In this document: positions 58,083 through 64,000 of the stretch, one piece after another
How the letters are laid out: every line of letters starts with the position of its first letter
Numbering within the stretch: position 1 is the stretch's first letter
Assembly: GCA_002840095.1 (NCBI GenBank)
Contig: PGZL01000003.1
Coordinates: forward strand, 157,250 to 221,249
DNA: 64,000 nucleotides
Reading direction: 5' to 3'
Source of the DNA: Gammaproteobacteria bacterium HGW-Gammaproteobacteria-1
Lineage (GTDB): Bacteria; Pseudomonadota; Gammaproteobacteria; Thiohalomonadales; Thiohalomonadaceae
The notes under the pieces: generated by a model
What the model saw: the letters and a program-made list of their open reading frames with translations, nothing else
What the model was told of the DNA's origin: nothing
Database searches by the model: none
Program-made: the position numbers and the translations under genes

Positions 58083-58197
58083 AGTTTCGAGTTTCGAGTT
58101 TCGAGTTTCGAGTTTCGAGTTTCGAGTTTCGAGTTTCGAGTTTCGAGTCCGAAGCCGCTGTGGGTGTTCGAAACTCGAAACTACAAACTCGAAACTA
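58083..58197. repeat. Heptamer inverted-repeat element 9 (AGTTTCG family, longest array)
   Basis: Nine perfect AGTTTCG units (58083-58145) and, after a 21-bp spacer, four CGAAACT units (one ACAAACT) at 58169-58196. The complement of the TAG stop codon of the CbrB-like gene (58195-58197) overlaps the last unit. The nine identical units mean recent expansion or active slippage. Confidence 0.93.
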
Positions 58198-59532
58198 GGT
58201 TTTCATTCTCGGCAGTCCCAGTTTCTGCCGCCGCTCCCACAGGGTCTTGCGGCTGATGCCGAGGTTGCGGGCCAGTTCGGTCTCGGTCATGCGGCCTTCG
58301 TTTTCCCGCACGAAGCGTCGCATGTAGTCGTCCAGGGACAGCGCCTCTTCGCCGGCGGCGGGGCTATCCTGCCCGCTGCCGGCGATATTGTCGATAGCCA
58401 GCAGGTTGGGGGTGATCTGGGCGCCGTCGGCGAGTATGACTGCACGTTCGATGACGTTTTCCAGTTCCCGCACGTTGCCGGGCCAGCTGTGGCGCTGCAG
58501 CCGTTCCATGGCCTCGGGACTGAAGCTCATGGGCGGGCGATTGAGGCGCTGGCGCGTTTTTTCCAGCAGCATCTCGGCCAGCTGGCCGATGTCCTCGCCG
58601 CGCTCGCGCAACGGCGCCAGGCGGATTTCCATGACGTGGAGGCGGTAATAGAGATCGCCGCGGAAGCTGCCGTCGTTGACGCACTGCTGCAGGTCGCGGT
58701 GGGTGGCGGCGACGAGACGCACGTCGACCTTGCGCGACTGGGTGGAGCCGACGCGGCGGATTTCACCTTCCTGGATCACGCGCAGCAGGCGCGCCTGGGC
58801 CTCCAGCGGCAGTTCGCCGATTTCATCCAGGAACAGGGTGCCGCCGTCGGCGGCCTCCACCAGGCCGCGATGGGTGCCGACGGCGCCGGTGAAGGCGCCT
58901 TTCTCATGGCCGAACAGTTCCGATTCGATGAGGCCCGAGGGGATGGCGGCGCAGTTGACCGTGATGATGGGGGCGTCGCAGCGGGTGCTCTGTTCGTGCA
59001 CGGCGCGGGCCACCAGCTCCTTGCCGGTGCCCGATTCACCCAGGATCAGCACGGTGGTGTCGGTGGGGGCCACCTTGCGGATACGCTCGAACACCTCCTG
59101 CATCGCCGCGCAGCAGCCGATCATGCCGCCGGCCGGATAGGCGCGGGAGATGTCCTGTTTCAGCGCGGCGTTCTGCCGTTCCAGGGTGCTTTGCTTGAGG
59201 ATGCGCTCCACGGTGAGCAGCATTTCGTCGTGATCGAAGGGCTTGGCGATGTAATCCACCGCGCCCATCTGCATGGACTCCACCGCCGAGCGGACGCTGG
59301 CATAGCTGGTCATCACCAGCACCGGCACGGGCTGTGCCCGCCCGATGACGGCGGTGCCCGGTTCGCCCGGCAGGCGCAGGTCGGTGATGATCAGATCAAA
59401 GTCGGCGAGGGCGTGCTGTTCCGCTTCGGCCACCGATCCGGCCTCGGTGACGTCATAGCCGCGGCGCTGCAGCAGGCGGCGCAGCGAGGCGCGGATCACC
59501 GCTTCGTCTTCGATGATGAGGATCTGGCTCAT
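58195..59532 (-). CDS. Sigma-54-dependent NtrC-family response regulator (CbrB-like)
   Basis: 445 residues from ATG 59532 (MSQILIIEDEA); upstream codons in frame are repeat sequence. Receiver (1-~115, acceptor Asp in LIITDLRLPG), AAA+ domain (~135-365) with Walker A GESGTGKE, sigma-54-contact loop GAFTGA and Walker B TLFLDEIGELPL, and a C-terminal Fis-type HTH (ETELARNLGISRKTLWERRQ). Partner of the SSS-type kinase upstream, as in Pseudomonas CbrA/CbrB. It is the best candidate activator of the sigma-54 promoter at 55642-55656. A TGTTAC half-site lies 4 bp before its start. Confidence 0.93.
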   Translation of the reverse strand: MSQILIIEDEAVIRASLRRLLQRRGYDVTEAGSVAEAEQHALADFDLIITDLRLPGEPGTAVIGRAQPVPVLVMTSYASVRSAVESMQMGAVDYIAKPFDHDEMLLTVERILKQSTLERQNAALKQDISRAYPAGGMIGCCAAMQEVFERIRKVAPTDTTVLILGESGTGKELVARAVHEQSTRCDAPIITVNCAAIPSGLIESELFGHEKGAFTGAVGTHRGLVEAADGGTLFLDEIGELPLEAQARLLRVIQEGEIRRVGSTQSRKVDVRLVAATHRDLQQCVNDGSFRGDLYYRLHVMEIRLAPLRERGEDIGQLAEMLLEKTRQRLNRPPMSFSPEAMERLQRHSWPGNVRELENVIERAVILADGAQITPNLLAIDNIAGSGQDSPAAGEEALSLDDYMRRFVRENEGRMTETELARNLGISRKTLWERRQKLGLPRMKT

Positions 59533-59547
59533 GGTGTAACAGAAATA

Positions 59548-59668
59548 CAAGATACAAGTGGCAAGATACAAGGGAATGAACTCGCTGCGCCCGTGCTGCG
59601 TTTGAGTTCAAACCACTGTGCGCGCAGCGCACTCCTTCCCTTGTATCTTTTCTCTTGCATCTTTTCTC
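59548..59668. repeat. Heptamer inverted-repeat element 8 (CAAGATA/CAAGTGG mixed)
   Basis: Left arm 59548-59575: CAAGATA, CAAGTGG, CAAGATA, CAAGGGA. Right arm 59641-59668: TTGTATC, TTTTCTC, TTGCATC, TTTTCTC. The 7-bp register is kept in both arms though the units vary. It lies between the kinase stop and the regulator start on the minus strand. Confidence 0.8.
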
Positions 59669-59680
59669 TGATGTTCTCGT

Positions 59681-62600
59681 TCATCCGCCGCTGCCTTCCA
59701 TTTTTTCCTCGTCCCTCATCCCGCGTCCCTCGTACCTCGACACCGGCAGGCGCAGGATCACCGCCGTGCCTTCGCCGGGGCGGCTGCGCAGGGTGACGCT
59801 GCCGGCGTGCTCGGCGACGATGTTGTAGACCATGGGCAGGCCGAGGCCGGTACCTTCGCCCGGCTGCTTGGTGGTGAAGAAGGGCTCGAATACCTGGTCC
59901 TGCAATTCCTCGGGAATGCCGCGGCCGTAGTCGGTGACCACCACCTCGATGAAGTCGCCGTCGCTGCGTCCGCTGACGATGACGCGGTCGCCGGGCTGGG
60001 AGGCGTCGCAGGCGTTGGTGAGCAGGTTGACGAACACCTGGATCATGCGCTGGTGATCGCCGTGCAGCACCAGGGCGGGCTCGCAGCGGTTGCTGAAGTC
60101 GATCTGCTTGCCGGCATGGGACAGGCGCACCAGGCGCATGGCGTCCTCGATGCAGGCGTGGAGATTGAACGGTGCCGGGGTGTGGTCCACCGCCGTGCCG
60201 CTGTGGCTGAAGCTGACCAGGGATTGCACGATGTTGGTGATGCGCCGGGTCTGCTCCAGGATCTGTTCGATGCTTTCCTCGACGAAGGCGGCGTCGCCTT
60301 TTTCATACAGCACGTTCTGCGCCAGGCAGGCGATGCCGGTGACCGGGTTGCCGATTTCGTGGGCCACGCCGGCGGCGAGGCGGCCGATGGAGGCCAGGCG
60401 CTCGCTGTGGGCCAGTTCCGATTCCAGCATGTGCAGGTCGGTGAGGTCCTCGATGAGGATGACGGTGCCGCCGGCGTGGGGACGGCGCAGGGCGGCGTCG
60501 ACGCCGGCCGGGTCTTCGATGGCGGCCTTGTGCAGGTTGAACACGCGGGCGCGGCCCTCGCTGTTCACCTTCACCTTGCGCAGGTGGCGGTCCTGGGTGC
60601 GCAGAAAGCCGCCGAACAGGCCGGACCAGGGGTCGGGCAGCTCGCGCAGCGGACGGCCCACGGTCTGGTAGTCCTCCAGGCCGGAGAGGGCGGCCATGGC
60701 CTGGTTCCAGCTGATCACCTCCAGCTCCGGGCTGACGGCACAGACCCCCAGGGGCAGGTCGAGCAGCACCTGGCGGTGATAGCGGCGCAGGTTGTCCAGT
60801 TCGGCGGCCAGGCCGCGCAGTTGCGAGCGCGACTCCTCCAGCCGGTGTTCGACGAAGCGCACGCTGGCGGCCAGGGCGTTGCGGGTGGTGGTGTCGGTGC
60901 GCAGGCGCTCGTCGACGATCATGCGCGCCAGCAGCGGGCCGACCAGGCCGGACAGGTTGCGCTCGATGCGCTCGCGCAGGCGGCGCAGTTCATTCTGCCG
61001 CTCCTCGCCCTGGGCCAGTCCCAGATCGGACAGGGCGCGCGCCACTTCGCGCTCCGCCATTTCCGCGCCGATGATCTGGCTCAACTGGTCCTTGAACTGC
61101 TCCGGCGAAATGGCCAGCGGCACGCCCGCCGGCGGGCTCATGCTTTCCTTGCAGCAGGCCCGTGCCGCCTCCTGCTCCGCCTCGCTGGCGCGGGTATACA
61201 GGGAGAAGCCGGCGAACAGCACGCCGTTGACCGCCAGGGTCCAGAAGGTGGCGCGGCTCCAGGGCTCGCCCTCCACGTGGCCCCAGCCGCTGAGCCAGGC
61301 CAGGGAGGCGGGCAGGATGCCGGAGTGCTCCAGCAGCGGCAGCACCAGCAGCACCGCCCACACCGTGCCGCCGCCGAGCAGGCCGGCGATGAAGCCGGCG
61401 CGGGTGGCGCGGCGCCAGTAGAGCAGGCCGACGATGCCGGGCAGGAACTGGGCCACCGCCACGAAGGAGATCAGGCCCAGCTGCACCAGGCCCTGGTTGT
61501 GTTCCAGCAGCAGGTAGAAGCCGTAACCGGCCAGGATGATGATGGTGATCAGCACGCGCCGGCCCCACAGCAGCCAGCGGTAGATGTCCGTCTCCGGCGA
61601 CAGCCGCGGCGGGAAGCTGGCCGGCAGCACCAGGTGGTTCATGCACATGGAGGCCAGCGCCAGGGTCTCCACGATCATCATGGCGCTGGCGGCGGAGACG
61701 CCGCCGAGAAAGGTGAGCACCGGCAGCACGGGGGAATTGCCGAACAGGGTGATGCCGAGCACGTAGTAGTCCGGCGCGGTGGCCGCTTCCAGATACTGGC
61801 CGGCCCACAGAATGGGCGGTATGGCCACGTTGAGCAGCAGCAGGAACAGCGGGAAGGCCCAGGCGGCGACGCGCAGCGTGCGCGGCTCGATGTTCTCGGT
61901 AAAGGTCATGTGGAACTGGCGCGGCAGCAGGAAGGCGGCGGCGAAGGCCAGCAGCAGCAGGGTGGCCCAGGGGCCCTCGCGCACCGGCTGGTACAGCCGG
62001 TTCAGCGCCTCCGGGTTCGCGGCCAGCCAGCTGTCCATTTCGCCGAAGCCGCCGAACACCCCGAACACCGCGAAGGCGCCCACCGCCAGCAGCGCCATCA
62101 GCTTGATCAGCGATTCGAAGGCGATGGCGACGACCAGCCCTTCGTGCTTTTCCCGCGCCGAACTGTGCCGCGCGCCGAACAGCACCGCGAACAGGATGAG
62201 CGTGATGCAGAAGCCCAGGGCCAGGAACAGGCGCGGCGTGTTCTCCTGGGTCAGCACCTGCAGCGACTCGGTCACCGCGCGCACCTGCAAGGCCAGGTAG
62301 GGCAGGATGCCCGCCAGCATGAACAGCGTCACCAGCACCCCGGCCAACTGGCTCTGGTAGCGGAAGGCGAAAACGTCGGCCAGGGAGGCCAGCTGGTATT
62401 CCCGCGTCAGGCGCAGGATCGGCTTCAGCAGCACCGGGGTCAGCAGGAAGGCGAGAGTGACGCCGAGGTAAATGGTGAGGAAGTTATAGCCCTGCGCCTG
62501 GGCGAAGCCGACGCTGCCGTAAAAACTCCACGAGGTGGCGTAGACGCCGAGGGATAGGGTGTAGGTGAGCGGATGGCGCGCCAGCTTCGACGGCAGCCAG

Positions 62601-62686
62601 CCGCGCTCGGCGGCGTAGGCGATGAGGAACAGCAACAGCAGGTAGCCCACGCCCGCCAGGAACAGTTGCCACAGCTCAAAGGTCAT
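59681..62686 (-). CDS. SSS-transporter-like sensor histidine kinase (CbrA-like)
   Basis: 1001 residues. N-terminal ~13 TM helices of the sodium:solute symporter fold (~5-510), a linker rich in charged helices (~525-640), PAS domain (~650-740), HisKA with [16 protein letters not shown] (His ~780), HATPase with [22 protein letters not shown] and EGTGLGLPM. The kinase would couple uptake or sensing of a substrate to phosphorylation of the CbrB-like regulator. The last ~19 residues (from [13 protein letters not shown] on) lie outside the kinase fold and are encoded by degenerate 7-mers. The start overlaps the small upstream gene by 11 bp. Confidence 0.93.
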   Translation of the reverse strand: MTFELWQLFLAGVGYLLLLFLIAYAAERGWLPSKLARHPLTYTLSLGVYATSWSFYGSVGFAQAQGYNFLTIYLGVTLAFLLTPVLLKPILRLTREYQLASLADVFAFRYQSQLAGVLVTLFMLAGILPYLALQVRAVTESLQVLTQENTPRLFLALGFCITLILFAVLFGARHSSAREKHEGLVVAIAFESLIKLMALLAVGAFAVFGVFGGFGEMDSWLAANPEALNRLYQPVREGPWATLLLLAFAAAFLLPRQFHMTFTENIEPRTLRVAAWAFPLFLLLLNVAIPPILWAGQYLEAATAPDYYVLGITLFGNSPVLPVLTFLGGVSAASAMMIVETLALASMCMNHLVLPASFPPRLSPETDIYRWLLWGRRVLITIIILAGYGFYLLLEHNQGLVQLGLISFVAVAQFLPGIVGLLYWRRATRAGFIAGLLGGGTVWAVLLVLPLLEHSGILPASLAWLSGWGHVEGEPWSRATFWTLAVNGVLFAGFSLYTRASEAEQEAARACCKESMSPPAGVPLAISPEQFKDQLSQIIGAEMAEREVARALSDLGLAQGEERQNELRRLRERIERNLSGLVGPLLARMIVDERLRTDTTTRNALAASVRFVEHRLEESRSQLRGLAAELDNLRRYHRQVLLDLPLGVCAVSPELEVISWNQAMAALSGLEDYQTVGRPLRELPDPWSGLFGGFLRTQDRHLRKVKVNSEGRARVFNLHKAAIEDPAGVDAALRRPHAGGTVILIEDLTDLHMLESELAHSERLASIGRLAAGVAHEIGNPVTGIACLAQNVLYEKGDAAFVEESIEQILEQTRRITNIVQSLVSFSHSGTAVDHTPAPFNLHACIEDAMRLVRLSHAGKQIDFSNRCEPALVLHGDHQRMIQVFVNLLTNACDASQPGDRVIVSGRSDGDFIEVVVTDYGRGIPEELQDQVFEPFFTTKQPGEGTGLGLPMVYNIVAEHAGSVTLRSRPGEGTAVILRLPVSRYEGRGMRDEEKMEGSGG
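59707..59741. repeat. Five degenerate CCTCGTC heptamers inside the 3' end of the kinase gene
   Basis: CCTCGTC, CCTCATC, CCGCGTC, CCTCGTA, CCTCGAC at exact 7-bp spacing (plus-strand reading). They encode, on the minus strand, the tail after the ILRLPV strand that normally ends the ATPase domain. A third unit type next to element 8. Confidence 0.75.
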
Positions 62687-62882
62687 GGCTGTCCTTCCGC
62701 GCGCGCCCCTGCAAGCGGTACATGGCGACTATCAGCCCCAGCCAGATGAGATAAGGCAGATACCAGGGATTGCCGTCCGCCGCCCACCACGCCAGCAGGG
62801 GGGAAACCAGCAGAAACAACGCCAGCAGGAACAGGAGTACCACCTGGTCCAGTTGCCGTTCATTGGAGGGCGGGAGAGCCAT
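62676..62882 (-). CDS. Small two-TM membrane protein coupled to the kinase (CbrX-like)
   Basis: 68 residues, two hydrophobic segments (~13-33 and ~40-58), Lys/Arg-rich end. Its last 11 bp overlap the kinase start, so translation is coupled. A small gene overlapping cbrA (cbrX) is known in Pseudomonas with the same arrangement; the sequence layout here fits, but orthology is inferred from position. The DUF4212-SSS pair shows the same logic of a small subunit next to an SSS protein. Confidence 0.82.
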   Translation of the reverse strand: MALPPSNERQLDQVVLLFLLALFLLVSPLLAWWAADGNPWYLPYLIWLGLIVAMYRLQGRARKDSHDL

Positions 62883-62902
62883 CGGCGCAGCTTACCAGAA
62901 AC

Positions 62903-62917
62903 GTTACGAAAGGTAAC
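62903..62917. promoter_or_regulatory. GTTAC-N5-GTAAC dyad in the leader of the CbrX/CbrA-like operon
   Basis: GTTACGAAAGGTAAC, centred about 28 bp before the CbrX-like start. Same spacing and half-sites as the two dyads at 55719-55756. This close to the start it might repress or autoregulate the kinase genes. Confidence 0.6.
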
Positions 62918-62947
62918 AGATGCGTCATGATTCCCCGCAATGGGGGC

Positions 62948-63310
62948 GTAGGAGCGGATCGTATCCGCGATAAGGCGCCGGGTCGGAGCCGGGCAGGTCG
63001 CGAATACGATTCGCTCCTACAGGGGGGGCACGGGCCGTAGGAGCGGATCGTATCCGCGATAAGGCGTTGGGCGGAGCCAGGCAGGTCGCGAATACGATTC
63101 GCTCCTACAGGGGGCACGGGCCGTAGGAGCGGATCGTATCCGCGATAAGGTGCTGGGTCGGAGCCGGCAGAATACGATTCGCTCCTACAGGGGGCACGGG
63201 CCGTAGGAGCGGATCGTATCCGCGATAAGGTGCTGGGTCGGAGCCGGCAGGTCGCGAATGCGATTCGCTCCTACAGGGGCACGGGCCGTAGGAGCGGATC
63301 GTATCCGCGA
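62948..63310. repeat. REP/BIME array upstream of the RAYT gene
   Basis: Four full units (62948-63020, 63037-63108, 63123-63188, 63203-63274) and a half unit (63288-63310). Each starts GTAGGAGCGGATCGTATCCG and ends in the inverted form ATTCGCTCCTAC, with small internal hairpins around CGT and ACG. Units are joined by AGGGGGCACGGGCC-like linkers. No gene lies in 62883-63380. Confidence 0.92.
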
Positions 63311-63380
63311 AACACAACTATTGGTATGGCTGCTCGGCCCGGTTATCTTTAACGCGAATTACACATGGAGGTGTATGTAT

Positions 63381-63848
63381 ATGTCCGATGAGGAAAACCG
63401 TCCACACGGGCGCAATCTGCGTAAAGGCCGTTGCTCGGAACCCGGGCAGGTTTATTTGCTGACGCTGGTGACATGGCAGCGTTTTCCCGTTTTCGCCGAT
63501 TTGTTTGCCGCCCGCCTGGTTGTGCAGGCCATGCGCTGTCATCAGCAACGCGATGAGATCGAATCCCTGGCCTACGTGCTGATGCCGGATCACTTGCATT
63601 GGTTGATTCAACTGCGCCAGGGATCGCTTGCCCGCCTGATGCAGCGTTTCAAGGGGTACTCCTCGGTGAGCGTCAACCGCACGCGTATGTATTCCGGCCG
63701 CCTGTGGCAGCAGGGCTATCACGATCATGCCTTGCGCCAGGAAGAGGAACTGCGGGAAACCGCGCGTTACATCATCGCCAATCCATTGCGGGCCGGACTG
63801 GTGGAACGCGTTGGCGATTATCCGCATTGGGATGCCGTGTGGCTGTAG
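63381..63848 (+). CDS. REP-associated tyrosine transposase (RAYT)
   Basis: 155 residues from ATG 63381, with GGAGG 9 bases upstream (an ATG at 63375 is too close to it). Y1/HUH transposase fold: HxH metal motif in MPDHLHWLIQL near residue 75 and the catalytic Tyr in ETARYIIANPLRAGLV near 132. RAYTs recognise and are thought to spread REP hairpins; here REP arrays border the gene on both sides. It has no terminal inverted repeats of its own and is domesticated rather than an insertion sequence. Confidence 0.95.
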   Translation: MSDEENRPHGRNLRKGRCSEPGQVYLLTLVTWQRFPVFADLFAARLVVQAMRCHQQRDEIESLAYVLMPDHLHWLIQLRQGSLARLMQRFKGYSSVSVNRTRMYSGRLWQQGYHDHALRQEEELRETARYIIANPLRAGLVERVGDYPHWDAVWL

Positions 63849-63851
63849 GGA

Positions 63852-64000
63852 GTAGGAGCGGATCGTATCCGCGATAAGGTGCTGGGTCGGAGCCGGACAG
63901 AGTCGCGAATACGATTCGCTCCTACAGGGGGGCACGGGCCGTAGGAGCGGATCGTATCCGCGATAAGACGCTAGGCGGAGCCGGACAGGGTCGCGAATAC
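63852..64000. repeat. REP/BIME array downstream of the RAYT gene (continues beyond window)
   Basis: One complete unit (63852-63925) and one that runs off the window edge (63941-64000), the same units and linker as upstream of the gene. Confidence 0.92.

Noticed and set aside
58083..58197. CRISPR or transposon end at the heptamer tracts.
   Set aside because: Units are 7 bp with no spacers, no transposase is nearby and no target duplication could be seen.
53661..62557. Long plus-strand open frames (for example 53661-55622 and 59807-62557) opposite DUF294 and kinase genes.
   Set aside because: Low-complexity His/Gln/Arg/Ala translations, mirror images of certain minus-strand genes.
62948..63310. 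CRISPR array.
   Set aside because: The repeats are self-complementary REP units with nearly identical linkers. There are no unique spacers and no cas genes.

Overview
This GC-rich window comes from a gammaproteobacterium. Two conserved blocks support this: a proteobacterial NADH dehydrogenase I operon ending in a DUF2818 gene, followed by the initiator-tRNA / rimP-nusA-infB-rbfA-truB-rpsO-pnp translation block. A CbrA/CbrB-like two-component system and Pseudomonas-style REP elements with their RAYT transposase agree. Genus cannot be fixed from the sequence; a free-living Chromatiales-like respiratory organism would fit.

Layout. 1-8.65 kb: 3' end of nuoG, then nuoHIJKLMN and a DUF2818 gene. 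8.65-17.5 kb: tRNA-fMet with its own promoter and terminator, then rimP to pnp behind a promoter and a leader attenuator. 17.5-20.9 kb: a small membrane protein plus STAS pair, three methionine-salvage genes (mtnB-mtnD-mtnC) and a peroxiredoxin-like protein. 21.1-24.0 kb: a c-di-GMP enzyme with a putative haem-binding sensor. 24.2-30.1 kb: a TetR regulator and a YbhGFSR-like ABC exporter whose ATPase is split into two genes. 30.2-32.4 kb: a beta-CASP nuclease and a glutamine amidotransferase-like protein. 32.4-46.3 kb: a dense signalling island of two histidine kinases, three response regulators (one HD-GYP, one frameshifted), a Ras-like MglA-type GTPase, a receiver domain fused to a PilB/GspE-type motor ATPase, and on the other strand a sensor-GGDEF-EAL-receiver protein. 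46.6-62.9 kb, all minus strand: an acetate uptake and activation region (acs, exonuclease, two cNMP/CBS/DUF294 proteins, SSS symporter with its DUF4212 subunit), two YcgR-type PilZ proteins, an unknown gene, and a CbrB/CbrA/CbrX-like regulatory trio. 62.9-64 kb: REP arrays on both sides of a RAYT gene.

The acetate region appears wired to its own regulator. A near-consensus sigma-54 promoter (55642-55656) lies upstream of one DUF294 gene, and two GTTAC-N5-GTAAC dyads stand about 90-125 bp further upstream, where an NtrC-class activator would bind. The same dyad recurs just upstream of the CbrX/CbrA-like genes.

The most unusual feature is a set of nine interspersed heptanucleotide elements. 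Each is made of tandem 7-mers (AGTTTCG-type or CAAGTGG-type), in eight of nine cases followed by a spacer and the complementary 7-mers. All nine begin at or within about 15 bp of a stop codon, and several supply part of the stop codon. A third, degenerate 7-mer run appears to have become the C-terminal tail of the CbrA-like kinase.
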